Shown here piece after piece: positions 1 through 9,314 of a stretch of DNA of 33,920 nt. The stretch is taken from contig JAJECD010000224.1 of the NCBI GenBank assembly GCA_022822215.1, positions 1 to 33,920 on the forward strand, read 5' to 3'. Source of the DNA: Candidatus Poribacteria bacterium. Lineage in GTDB: Bacteria > Poribacteria > WGA-4E > WGA-3G. The position numbers and the translations under genes are program-made. How positions within the stretch are numbered: the stretch's first letter is position 1; the number at the start of each line of letters is the position of its first letter. Under the pieces are notes generated by a model, which ran no database searches, had not been told where the DNA came from, and worked only from the letters and a program-made list of their open reading frames with translations.

Positions 1-1703
1 TAGACGTAACCGCGACTCCCAAGCATAGCGATGGTGCAATTTTTGTGCAGACGGTCTCGGACTATCCGCTCGTAGAAGCGATTTCGCAAAATGTCGTCAA
101 ACACCCAGTCCTGCCCAATGCTGAAAGCAGAGCGAAACTTGTTGAACGCCAGAGCATAAAGTACACCGAGAAATACGCAGACTACCTCGACCTCGGTATC
201 ATTGAATGGCAAAAAGCAGCCGAAGAACACGAAAAAATGGGAAAGAAAGCCATCTTGTTTGTGATGACCGACAATACCCAGAACTGTGATGAGGTTGCAG
301 CGTATCTCGAAAGCCACTATCCTGCGCTCAAAGATGCAGTGTTAACAATTCACACCAATAAAAGCGGCGAAATCTCTGAAGCGAAATCCAGTAAAAAGCA
401 AGCAGAACTTAAGAAACTCCGTGAACAAGCGAATAAGATTGATTCACTGGAGAGTCCATACAAAGCGATTGTCTCGGTGTTGATGCTCAAAGAAGGGTGG
501 GATGTCAAAAATGTAACGACTATCGTCGGACTTCGTGCCTATTCCGCTAAAGCCAATATCCTACCCGAGCAGACCTTGGGACGCGGGCTACGTCTGATGT
601 ACGCTGGTACGGAGGAGGAAACCGTCAGTGTTATCGGCACCGATGCCTTCATGGAATTCGTCGAATCCATTAAATCAGAAGGCGTTGAATTAGAACGGCG
701 ACCCATGGGTGAAGGCACAAAACCGAAAGCACCTATCGTCATTGAGGTAGACAAAACAAATATCAACAAAGATATTGACGCACTCGATATTGAAATTCCG
801 ATACTCACGCGCCGCATCTACCGCGAGTACAAGAATCTGGCGAATTTAGACCCTACACATCTCAATTTTACGCCCGTTTCGTATCAGACATTTGGCGAAA
901 CAGAACTACGGGAAATTGTGTTTAAGGACATGACAACAGGCGAGGTTACACACACTACGGTGATGGATAGTAACGGAATCGCCGATTACCGCAGCGTGAT
1001 CGGCTATTTTGCAGAGACGCTTCGCAAGGACTTACGGCTCGTCAGCGGTTACGATGTCTTGTACGGAAAGGTTAAAGACTTTGTGCGGGATCAACTCTTC
1101 GGCGAGACGATAGCGTTGGCAGATCCCAACACCTTGCGAAATCTGGCAGAACTCCCTGCCACAAAAACCGTCATGGAAACCTTCAAGTATGCTATTAACG
1201 ACCTCACGATACAAGACAGAGGCGAGGCACAACTGAACGAGACAACACGTGCCCAAGACGCACGTCCCTTTATGGTGAAAGAGCAGGAATACCTAATTCC
1301 CCAAAAATCTGTATTTAACAGAATCACCGGTGACAGCCATTTTGAATTGGAATTCGCCGCATTTCTTGAAAGTTGTCCCGATGTCGCCTCCCACGCCAAA
1401 AACTACGCTGGAATGAATTTCAAACTTGATTATATCAATGCCGACGGCGACATCAGCAACTACTACCCGGATTTCCTCGTCAAGCTGACCGATGGACGCG
1501 TAATTGTTGCCGAAACTAAGGGGAGAGAAGATTTAGATGTACCCCGTAAGATGCAACGCTTATCGCAATGGTGTGAGGATGTCAATAGAGTTTCGCCAGA
1601 TGTTGATTATGATTTTGTCTATGTGGATCAAGAAAATTTTGACACGTATAGACCGCAAACATTTCAGCAACTGCTTGATGGCTTTATGGAATATAAGACC
1701 TGA
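1..1703 (+). CDS. Type III restriction-like Res subunit / DEAD-DEAH helicase with C-terminal nuclease-like domain, 5'-truncated by window edge
   Basis: Frame stays open upstream of the listed start (DVTATPKHSDGAIFVQTVSDYPLVEAI from nt 3); SF2 helicase motif VI-like LPEQTLGRGLRLM; C-terminal YPDFLVKLTDGRVIVAETKGRED resembles PD-(D/E)XK. Confidence 0.85.
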   Translation, partial: DVTATPKHSDGAIFVQTVSDYPLVEAISQNVVKHPVLPNAESRAKLVERQSIKYTEKYADYLDLGIIEWQKAAEEHEKMGKKAILFVMTDNTQNCDEVAAYLESHYPALKDAVLTIHTNKSGEISEAKSSKKQAELKKLREQANKIDSLESPYKAIVSVLMLKEGWDVKNVTTIVGLRAYSAKANILPEQTLGRGLRLMYAGTEEETVSVIGTDAFMEFVESIKSEGVELERRPMGEGTKPKAPIVIEVDKTNINKDIDALDIEIPILTRRIYREYKNLANLDPTHLNFTPVSYQTFGETELREIVFKDMTTGEVTHTTVMDSNGIADYRSVIGYFAETLRKDLRLVSGYDVLYGKVKDFVRDQLFGETIALADPNTLRNLAELPATKTVMETFKYAINDLTIQDRGEAQLNETTRAQDARPFMVKEQEYLIPQKSVFNRITGDSHFELEFAAFLESCPDVASHAKNYAGMNFKLDYINADGDISNYYPDFLVKLTDGRVIVAETKGREDLDVPRKMQRLSQWCEDVNRVSPDVDYDFVYVDQENFDTYRPQTFQQLLDGFMEYKT

Positions 1704-1779
1704 GACCTGCTTGTGGAAGGGTAGAAGCGATCTCCGAATCGCGACTAAAAACCTCCGAGCATTTATTTCTACACCGGTA

Positions 1780-1801
1780 GGCGAGGTTTCCTAACCTCGC
1801 C
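1780..1801. repeat. Palindromic REP-like element GGCGAGGTT-tcct-AACCTCGCC
   Basis: Perfect 9-bp inverted repeat with 4-nt loop in the intergenic gap; related sequence near 27620-27655. Confidence 0.6.
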
Positions 1802-1830
1802 GATCCTCCCTTAAAAAACCTGAAAACTCC

Positions 1831-1860
1831 TTGACATACCATACCAACTTACGTTAGAAT
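1831..1860 (+). promoter_or_regulatory. Predicted sigma70-type promoter upstream of the ParA-like gene
   Basis: TTGACA (1831-1836), 18-nt spacer, TAGAAT (1855-1860), about 50 bp before the ATG at 1909. Confidence 0.55.
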
Positions 1861-1908
1861 TTAAAGGGGCTTTCCACAAGTTTCTATTTTTTTAGAGGGG
1901 GTGGCATT

Positions 1909-2937
1909 ATGACTGCTTATGCATTTTGGAACAATAAAGGCGGTGTTGGCAAGAGTTTCTTAAGCTTTGTTGCAGCGACTGAGTATGCACATGCCTATCC
2001 AGACACCGATGTCTATGTGATAGACCTTTGCCCGCAGGCGAATGTCTCTGAGATGTTGCTCATTAATCCCGATGTGATTCATAAACTGATAGGGCAAACA
2101 CCCCGTGCAACTGTTGCAGGTTACCTTGAAGCACGGCTAAATTCCCCATTCCGTTCTCTCAAGGATGTGTCTCCCTATATATGTCGTCCGCGGGACTTCA
2201 ACGCCAAACTTCCAGTGAATTTACTTTTGGTGTGTGGCGATAATTTGCTGGAAATTCTATCCGAAGCAATTCGTCAAACATCTCAGTTCACGCTTCCAGA
2301 AGATGCATGGAAACAAGTCCTCAGTTGGATCAAAGATTTAACGATTGCGTTGCGTCAGCGGAGTGTCACCAGAGATACGCTCTTTATCCTTGATTGTAAT
2401 CCCAGTTTTGCTATCTACACCCAATTGGGACTCGTTGCAGCAGAAAATGTCATTGTGCCTTTTACACCCGATGACGGTTCGCGTCGAGCTGTGGAGAATG
2501 TTATCGCGCTACTTTATGGCAACGGTATGGGCAACCCAAATATAGAAACTTATGCCCAAATCAACTTTGCCAAAAGCGCGAAAGAGGAAGGTCTCGCGAT
2601 TCCAAAACTCCACACTTTTATTGGTAACCGCATAACACTTCATAAAGGCAGAGCAAGCAAAGATTTCGAGGTTGTGAGTGCCGCTATCAAGAAAACGCTG
2701 GATGCACTTCACAAAAAACATCGTCAAATTTACGCAACCCCGAAAGAGCTCCCAAGTGAAAGGTTTATAGAAATACCGGATTATTCCAGAGCCTGCACGA
2801 TGATGACAACAACCGGGACTCCCTTATATAACCTTCAACCCGGACTGAATAAGTTCCGAGGCAAGCAAGTCCAACTCGATCGCGAAGCATTGGAACGGTA
2901 TCAGGGTGCACTCGCCCATTTTGTGGCGTATCTTTAG
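1909..2937 (+). CDS. ParA/MinD-like P-loop ATPase
   Basis: N-terminal deviant Walker A NNKGGVGKSFLSF; VYVIDLCPQANVSEML resembles the ParA DxDPQxN region; GGGGGTGG upstream of the ATG; no ParB nearby. Confidence 0.85.
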   Translation: MTAYAFWNNKGGVGKSFLSFVAATEYAHAYPDTDVYVIDLCPQANVSEMLLINPDVIHKLIGQTPRATVAGYLEARLNSPFRSLKDVSPYICRPRDFNAKLPVNLLLVCGDNLLEILSEAIRQTSQFTLPEDAWKQVLSWIKDLTIALRQRSVTRDTLFILDCNPSFAIYTQLGLVAAENVIVPFTPDDGSRRAVENVIALLYGNGMGNPNIETYAQINFAKSAKEEGLAIPKLHTFIGNRITLHKGRASKDFEVVSAAIKKTLDALHKKHRQIYATPKELPSERFIEIPDYSRACTMMTTTGTPLYNLQPGLNKFRGKQVQLDREALERYQGALAHFVAYL

Positions 2938-2974
2938 AGGTTTTTTGTGGCATCACCCGCAGCATCAAAGCATA

Positions 2975-2987
2975 GCCCCAGCGGGGC
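2975..2987. repeat. Short palindrome GCCCC-agc-GGGGC (REP-like)
   Basis: 5-bp GC stem between the ParA and two-TM genes. Confidence 0.4.
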
Positions 2988-3040
2988 GAAATGTGTATCC
3001 TTAAAAAATTGTCTAAACTTTAGTGATGTCCTGATAAACT

Positions 3041-3508
3041 ATGAAACATCTTGAACGTATCGGTCCCGCGCTGCTACTTTTTTTCTCAATAGTTGTATCT
3101 GTTATTTTCGCATATACAGCGACACAGCGCACTTTGACCGGCTTAGAGAGTATGATTTGGCAAATTTTTGCCTTCGGTGCCGGACTTGCGGGTTCGTTTA
3201 TTTTCGGCCGTCAGTCGGCCCGTGAAGCAGCAACAGAAGTCATCAAGCCGTATGCTCGATCTGCGTTCCGACGACTTATCTTTCTTTATTTAACTCTTCG
3301 GAGGGCAGCAATAGCAGTAGAATTAGCACAACATTCAGAATCTCAAGAAAACTACCAAGTAATACTTGCACGGCTTGAAGAAATTATCGCTGCACAGCTA
3401 ATGACAGCAGATGATGCATTAGAGGATTGGAACGACATTGTTCCTGAAGATGTAGAAGAGTTAAAACAAAAACTCCAATCTGAAGATACAATGGAGGATA
3501 GAAAATGA
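3041..3508 (+). CDS. Small protein with two predicted transmembrane helices and a charged helical C-terminus
   Basis: Hydrophobic segments IGPALLLFFSIVVSVIFAYTA and MIWQIFAFGAGLAGSFIFG, then an E/Q-rich tail; ATGA overlap with the next gene. Confidence 0.7.
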   Translation: MKHLERIGPALLLFFSIVVSVIFAYTATQRTLTGLESMIWQIFAFGAGLAGSFIFGRQSAREAATEVIKPYARSAFRRLIFLYLTLRRAAIAVELAQHSESQENYQVILARLEEIIAAQLMTADDALEDWNDIVPEDVEELKQKLQSEDTMEDRK

Positions 3509-3909
3509 ATGAACCGATTCGTGGAAAAGTTGCCCAAGTGCTTAACGAACGAGAAATCGCAATAAATGTCGGAACTGAGCATGGCGTATATGTCGGCATG
3601 TACTTTGATGTGATAGATACTCAAGATGAAAAAATAAAGGATCCCGATACAGGCCAAGTGTTAGGATCTATTGAACGCGCGAAGGTCAAAGTACAGGTTA
3701 CACATGTTCAAGAGAAATTATCTGTAGCAACAACATACCAAGTCCAGAGAATGAATATTGGAGGAGATTTATTCACGAACTTTCTTATGCCACCTAAGTG
3801 GGTAGAAAAGTACGAAACATTGAGAATAAAAGATAAAGGCTGGTCTCCGCTTCGTGAGATAGACAGTTATGTAAAAGTTGGAGATCCCATTGTTCAAGCT
3901 GATTGGTAA
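3505..3909 (+). CDS. FlgT C-terminal-domain-like protein
   Basis: Pattern IRGKVAQVLNEREIAINVGTEHGVYVGMYFDVIDTQDEKIKDPDTGQVLGSIE..KVKVQVTHVQEKLSVATT resembles FlgT_C; translationally coupled to the two-TM gene. Confidence 0.7.
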   Translation: MNEPIRGKVAQVLNEREIAINVGTEHGVYVGMYFDVIDTQDEKIKDPDTGQVLGSIERAKVKVQVTHVQEKLSVATTYQVQRMNIGGDLFTNFLMPPKWVEKYETLRIKDKGWSPLREIDSYVKVGDPIVQADW

Positions 3910-3938
3910 ACAATTTGGAAATTGAAAGAAATAACACT

Positions 3939-6212
3939 ATGCCAAGACTCACAGACCAAGAACAACAAGAAATCATCCGATTTATCGAGGCAGACAAACC
4001 GCTGCCCGACAAATACCGCTTCCTGCTATTTGAAGACAAACGCGAGGTCGAACTCGTCTGGAACGGCAAAACCAACGAAGTCTGCAATAGCGTCCTCCCC
4101 TTTCAGACAATTGAGCAGGTGGACGAACCCCGGACCGAAAAAACCTCCGAAGACGACCTGCAACTTACGATGTTTGACGAACGCGGACGACAACTTAAGG
4201 GCTGGACAAACAAACTGATATGGGGCGATAACAAACTCGTTCTGTCATCCCTCAAGAACGGTCCACTGCGCGAGGAAATTGAATCACAAGGTGGACTTAA
4301 GCTCATCTATATCGATCCGCCTTTTGATGTAGGCGCGGATTTTTCCATGGATATCGAAATCGGTGATGAGACCTTTACCAAAGATCCCAATATCCTTGAG
4401 GAGATAGCCTATCGCGACACCTGGGGCAATGGAGCAGATTCGTTCATCGCTATGATCTATGAGCGGCTCAGTTTAATGCATGATCTACTCGCAAAAGACG
4501 GAAGTATTTATGTCCATTGTGATTGGCGGGTAAGTGGCTATATGAGATTGGTGTTGAATGAACTGTTTGGCAGAGATTTTTTTGTAAATGAAGTAATATG
4601 GCAAAAGATTAGATCATCAAAGGGACAAGCTAACGGATTTGGCAATGTCCACGATACAATCTACTTTTTTTCTAAAGGTTCCAACTATCTACATAATAAA
4701 CAATATACCTTACACGATCCAAAGCGGTTGGAGACCCACTACAATTTGATAGACGAAAAAACAGGTAAAAGATACCAACTTGCGGATTTCACGCAGAAGG
4801 GATCGGGTGAACCGAGACAGTTCGGTGATAAGGGACTTATGGCTCCTCCTCCTGGCAAACATTGGATTTGGTCACAAGAAAGAATTACTGAAGGGTTAGA
4901 GAAAAATTTAATAGTTTTCACGCAATCAGGGAAGCCGAGAGTAAAGAGATTCTTAGATGAATCCAAAGGGCAGCCTGTAGAGGATATATGGACTGATATT
5001 TATCCTATTAATTCACAAGCTAATGAAAGTATAGGTTACCCTACCCAAAAACCGGAAGATCTCCTTGAACGCATTATCAAAGCGTCTTCCAACGAAGACG
5101 ACCTTGTCGCTGACTTTTTCTGCGGCTCCGGCACGACTGCCGCCGTGGCTGAAAAACTCGGACGTAAATGGATTGCCACAGACCTCGGCAAATTCGCTAT
5201 CCATACGACCCGCAAACGAATGATCGGAGTCCAACGTCAACTAAAAGCAGACGGTAAAGACTACCGCGCCTTTGAAATCCTCAATCTCGGCAAGTACGAA
5301 CGTCAACACTACATTGGTGTCAATCCTAATCTACGCGAAGTTGAACAACAGAAACAATTGGTAGAGAAGGAAAAGGCATTCATTAACCTCATCTTGTGTG
5401 CCTACGCTGCAGAAAAGATCGAAGGATTCACCAGTTTTCAAGGTAAAAAAGCCGGGAGGCTTATCGCAATCGGTCCCGTCAATCTACCGGTAACGCGACA
5501 ATTTGTGGAAGAAATTATTTTTGAATGCCGCAAGCATCAGATTACGCGTGTAGACGTTCTCGGCTTTGAATTTGAGATGGGGCTGTTTCCCAACGTATTA
5601 GATGAGGCGAAAAGTGGAGGCATTGACCTTGCTCCCAAATACATCCCCGCTGACGTATTCGATAATCGCGCAGTCGAACAAGGTCAAGTTGTATTCCACG
5701 ATATGGCTTTTATTGAAGTCAAATCACATATCACGGCAGGCGAAAAAGACAAATCGGCAACGGTGTCAGTAGAATTGACCGACTTTTCCGTCTTTTACTC
5801 ACAGGACTCCATCTCCCACACCGAGCAGACGCTCAAGAACAGACGCAGTCGGATTGTGGTAGAGCAAGGGCAGGTCGTAAAAGTAAGCAAAGATGCAGAT
5901 GAGATTGTTAGTCGTGAAGTGCTAACGAAACACTGGACAGATTGGATCGACTACTGGTCTGTTGACTTTGACTTTGAGAGCAAACGCGAAATTATTCGCG
6001 TGCAAGACCCTGACACGGGTGAATGGTCAGAGCAGTGGACAGGTGATTATGTCTTTGAAAACGAGTGGCAGAGCTTCCGTACGAAGAAGGATCGCTCGTT
6101 AGAATTGACCAGCGTCGCCCATGAATGCCCTTCCGGTCGCCGCAAACTTGCTGTCAAGGTTGTAGACATCTTTGGGAATGATACGATGACGATTGTGGAG
6201 GTGGCGATTTGA
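3939..6212 (+). CDS. Type III-like (Mod) site-specific DNA methyltransferase, beta-class amino-MTase order
   Basis: Motif IV LIYIDPPFDVGADF precedes motif I VADFFCGSGTTAAVAEKLGRKWIATDLG; likely ATG at 3939 (MPRLTDQEQQE) rather than TTG at 3903. Confidence 0.9.
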   Translation: MPRLTDQEQQEIIRFIEADKPLPDKYRFLLFEDKREVELVWNGKTNEVCNSVLPFQTIEQVDEPRTEKTSEDDLQLTMFDERGRQLKGWTNKLIWGDNKLVLSSLKNGPLREEIESQGGLKLIYIDPPFDVGADFSMDIEIGDETFTKDPNILEEIAYRDTWGNGADSFIAMIYERLSLMHDLLAKDGSIYVHCDWRVSGYMRLVLNELFGRDFFVNEVIWQKIRSSKGQANGFGNVHDTIYFFSKGSNYLHNKQYTLHDPKRLETHYNLIDEKTGKRYQLADFTQKGSGEPRQFGDKGLMAPPPGKHWIWSQERITEGLEKNLIVFTQSGKPRVKRFLDESKGQPVEDIWTDIYPINSQANESIGYPTQKPEDLLERIIKASSNEDDLVADFFCGSGTTAAVAEKLGRKWIATDLGKFAIHTTRKRMIGVQRQLKADGKDYRAFEILNLGKYERQHYIGVNPNLREVEQQKQLVEKEKAFINLILCAYAAEKIEGFTSFQGKKAGRLIAIGPVNLPVTRQFVEEIIFECRKHQITRVDVLGFEFEMGLFPNVLDEAKSGGIDLAPKYIPADVFDNRAVEQGQVVFHDMAFIEVKSHITAGEKDKSATVSVELTDFSVFYSQDSISHTEQTLKNRRSRIVVEQGQVVKVSKDADEIVSREVLTKHWTDWIDYWSVDFDFESKREIIRVQDPDTGEWSEQWTGDYVFENEWQSFRTKKDRSLELTSVAHECPSGRRKLAVKVVDIFGNDTMTIVEVAI

Positions 6213-7750
6213 GAATAAGGTCCATACACTTGAAAGGTTTTAAGCGATTTGTGGACTTAACTATTAAAGGCATTCCCGATACCGCGAGACTCGTCATTTT
6301 GGTTGGTCCAAGTGGTAGCGGAAAATCATCTTTATTTGAAGCTATTAATGCTTGGGGCAAAGATCACAATGATAGCCGATATGATCCTGAATACTACAAG
6401 AGAGATGCACAACCGATGAATTCTAGGTCTCAGGAACACTTTAGCAATCTTGGCGTAACTATCATTGCTGATGACTCTCCCTCAAATCTGGGAGAAGCTT
6501 GTTATATCCGCTCAGCGTATCGGCATACCCCACAATTTAGCATTTCTAACATGGTAAAAATCGATGAAAGCGAGTATTGGCGATACTACGGAGAACGGAA
6601 TTTTTCCATGCCAGATAGTGAAGTAGAAAGAAATTATCAAAGAGTATACTGGCAAATAATGAAGGAAGTTTTTAACCCAAAAGAACGTACAAACACGGAT
6701 ATTAGGGAACAAGTCATAGGTTTGGTTCGTGATTCATTGCAATCTATTTTTCCTAATTTACGGTTGCATTCCCTTGATGATCCCGAAGGCAAAGGTACTT
6801 TCTATTTTGAGAAAGGAGGGGCTAAAAAGTATAACTATGTCAATTTATCTGGCGGTGAAAAAGCAGCTTTCGATTTATTACTTGATTTTATTGTCAGGAG
6901 AGAATATTATCTAAATGCAGCCATGTGTATTGATGAACCGGAAGGGCATATGGGGTTGAGTGCACAGGGCAAATTGCTTGAGGTGCTGTATACATTAATT
7001 CCTGAGAGGTCCCAACTTTGGCTTGGAACACATTCCATTGGGATTTTACGGGCATCGAAAAAAATTTTAGAAGAGAACCCCGGGACAGTAGTTTTCTTGG
7101 ATTTTTCCGGACACGACTTCGACCAAAAAGTAGAGATAATACCAATTACAAAGCCCGACCGTGAACTTTGGCAAAAACTCCATGAAAGTGTTTTGGAGGA
7201 CCTTTCTGGTTTGTTGGCACCAGAAAAAATAATTGTCTGCGAATCGGATCCAAATAGGGCAGCTTTTGATGCACGTTGCTACAATAAAATTTTCGCCAAA
7301 AATCACCCAGATGCTTTGTTTGTTTCTGCTGGCAGCAAATCGGAATTAAATAAAATCATTCCTGTACTTCAGGATGTCATACAAAAGGCAGAAATCTTCG
7401 TTGTACGAGATCGTGATGGCTTACTTGATGAAAGACGTAACGAGCTCATCCAAGAAGGAATCCGTGTTTTGAACCGCCGCAGCATAGAGGATTATCTTAT
7501 TGATCATGAGGTCCTGGACAAATTTGCTGATGACAAAGGCTTAGATGCCCGCCAATTACAGGAACTAAAAGACATCAACGGAAATAATGCTAAAGCGAGG
7601 GTCGGACAAATATATCAGAAAATTAGTAATGGATACCGTCTAATCGTTGGAGACGATAGAGAGGAATTTCTTTCGGATGTCCTTGCTCCTTTGTTCACCG
7701 AGGAGATGACTGTTTATAGAGAATTGGAGAACGATATTTTTGGGACTTAA
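6209..7750 (+). CDS. OLD-like ATPase-TOPRIM protein (putative nuclease)
   Basis: Walker A VGPSGSGKSS; signature NLSGGEKAAFDLLLDF; Walker B AAMCIDEPEGH; WLGTHS; C-terminal IIVCESD and VVRDRDG (TOPRIM E and DxD) and RRSIEDYLI; TTG start overlaps the Mod TGA stop. Confidence 0.8.
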   Translation: MRIRSIHLKGFKRFVDLTIKGIPDTARLVILVGPSGSGKSSLFEAINAWGKDHNDSRYDPEYYKRDAQPMNSRSQEHFSNLGVTIIADDSPSNLGEACYIRSAYRHTPQFSISNMVKIDESEYWRYYGERNFSMPDSEVERNYQRVYWQIMKEVFNPKERTNTDIREQVIGLVRDSLQSIFPNLRLHSLDDPEGKGTFYFEKGGAKKYNYVNLSGGEKAAFDLLLDFIVRREYYLNAAMCIDEPEGHMGLSAQGKLLEVLYTLIPERSQLWLGTHSIGILRASKKILEENPGTVVFLDFSGHDFDQKVEIIPITKPDRELWQKLHESVLEDLSGLLAPEKIIVCESDPNRAAFDARCYNKIFAKNHPDALFVSAGSKSELNKIIPVLQDVIQKAEIFVVRDRDGLLDERRNELIQEGIRVLNRRSIEDYLIDHEVLDKFADDKGLDARQLQELKDINGNNAKARVGQIYQKISNGYRLIVGDDREEFLSDVLAPLFTEEMTVYRELENDIFGT

Positions 7751-7842
7751 CTTAGAGAAATCGCCATAATATACAACAAATATACACACTTGCAGCTTTG
7801 TTTTCTAACTAAGTTCAGAGGACATTTTCTAAGGAGATAACC

Positions 7843-7929
7843 GTGTCGGAAAGTATTAGAATATCCATGTTTGAAGTCGTGGGTGATGATGTCGATGATG
7901 TAAAGACAATTGTAGAGGTATCCGTATGA
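7843..7929 (+). CDS. 28-aa ORF (MSESIRISMFEVVGDDVDDVKTIVEVSV) resembling the C-terminus of the upstream Mod
   Basis: GTG start with AAGGAGAT 5 nt upstream; stop TGA overlaps the ATG of the next gene (ATGA); tail DDVKTIVEVSV vs Mod NDTMTIVEVAI. Confidence 0.5.
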   Translation: MSESIRISMFEVVGDDVDDVKTIVEVSV

Positions 7930-9314
7930 GTCTGACAGTCCGCTTAAAAAACATTGGAATCCTAAAACAGGCAGAGTTTTCACTAGGCGACTTGACGCTT
8001 ATCTGTGGTGAGAATAACACTGGTAAGACCTACGCGACTTATGCTCTGTACGGTTTCTTGCAGTCTTGGTCGAGATTTAGCCCTATTCAGATTAGTGAGG
8101 ATCAGATTCGTAATTTACTTACACATGGCACTTTTGAAATTGAGTTGACACAATACGTCGAACAGGCAAATCAGACGCTTATAGATGCATGCAAGAGATA
8201 TCCTAAGCAATTGGATGAGATCTTTGCAGCACCTGAAGACACTTTTCACAACAGCAAGCTCCACATTGATATCGGCGAAAATAACCTACGTAATAGAGAA
8301 ATCAATGGAAAAATCAGGACCACGCAAGAGGGAAATTTTAACTTTTCAAAGCACATAGGTAGCGAAATCCTAACAGTTACGATAGAGATGGAAAAAGAGA
8401 AAAGAAAAATTGATTCGCATTTTGCAAGAATGTGCGTTGAACTTGCTATTCTCCGTGCTTTTTTTTCCGATGCTCTTCCTCGACCTTTTATATGCTCAGT
8501 TGAGCGGACAGGCGCGGCTATTTTCCGCAAGGAACTTAATTTTGCCCGGAACCGACTGCTTGACCAGATCGCAAAGACGAACCAAAAAGTGGATTCACGT
8601 GAACTTTTATTTGAAGGGTACCAAAATTACCCATGGCCAGTAAAGACTAATGTTGACTTTACGCGCCAACTTGAAGACATTGCGAAAAGTAAAAGTTTCA
8701 TCGCTAAAGAATATCCTGAAATATTAGATGACTTTACAGACATTGTTGGTGGCACATACACCATTACACAAAATGATCAACTCTACTATATCCCCAAAGG
8801 TACGCGACCATTGACGATGGTTGAAAGCTCAAGTTCTGCACGCGCCCTCTTAAACCTCAGTTTTTATCTCAATTGTATTGCCCAAAAAGGCGACCTGCTG
8901 ATGATAGATGAACCCGAATTAAGCCTGCACCCCGAAAACCAACGCCGTATCGCTAGGCTTTTTGCACGACTCGCGAACATAGGCGTTAAAGTCTTCGTAA
9001 CCACTCATAGCGACTACATCGTCAAGGAATTGAATACACTCATCATGCTCAACCACGACAAACCTCACTTGAAAAGAGTTGCTGAAGAAAATGGCTATCA
9101 GGATAACGAGTTAATTAACGCCGATCAGGTTAAAGTGTACATAGCGGAAGAAGCGTTAATGCCGTTAGAAGAAGGTCAGAAAAGACGAAGAAGGGGACAT
9201 ACGCTTGTACCTGCCGATATTGATCCCGAGTTCGGCATTGAAGTCGGTAGTTTTGACAAAACAATTGATGATATGAACAGGATTCAGCGCGACATCGTGT
9301 GGGGAGCAAAGTAA
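7926..9314 (+). CDS. SMC/ABC-type AAA family ATPase
   Basis: Walker A CGENNTGKTYATYAL; signature-like ESSSSARALLNL; Walker B LLMIDEPELSLHPENQ; VFVTTHSDYIVKEL. Confidence 0.88.
   Translation: MSLTVRLKNIGILKQAEFSLGDLTLICGENNTGKTYATYALYGFLQSWSRFSPIQISEDQIRNLLTHGTFEIELTQYVEQANQTLIDACKRYPKQLDEIFAAPEDTFHNSKLHIDIGENNLRNREINGKIRTTQEGNFNFSKHIGSEILTVTIEMEKEKRKIDSHFARMCVELAILRAFFSDALPRPFICSVERTGAAIFRKELNFARNRLLDQIAKTNQKVDSRELLFEGYQNYPWPVKTNVDFTRQLEDIAKSKSFIAKEYPEILDDFTDIVGGTYTITQNDQLYYIPKGTRPLTMVESSSSARALLNLSFYLNCIAQKGDLLMIDEPELSLHPENQRRIARLFARLANIGVKVFVTTHSDYIVKELNTLIMLNHDKPHLKRVAEENGYQDNELINADQVKVYIAEEALMPLEEGQKRRRRGHTLVPADIDPEFGIEVGSFDKTIDDMNRIQRDIVWGAK

Noticed and set aside
1091-1399. Antisense ORFs within the Res gene (e.g. 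102 aa, minus)
   Set aside because: Overlap a well-supported gene with clear helicase and nuclease motifs; compositions look like shadow translation.
8459-8466. T8 homopolymer in the second ATPase gene as a phase-variation switch
   Set aside because: Single short tract in AT-rich sequence; no evidence of length variation from one sequence.
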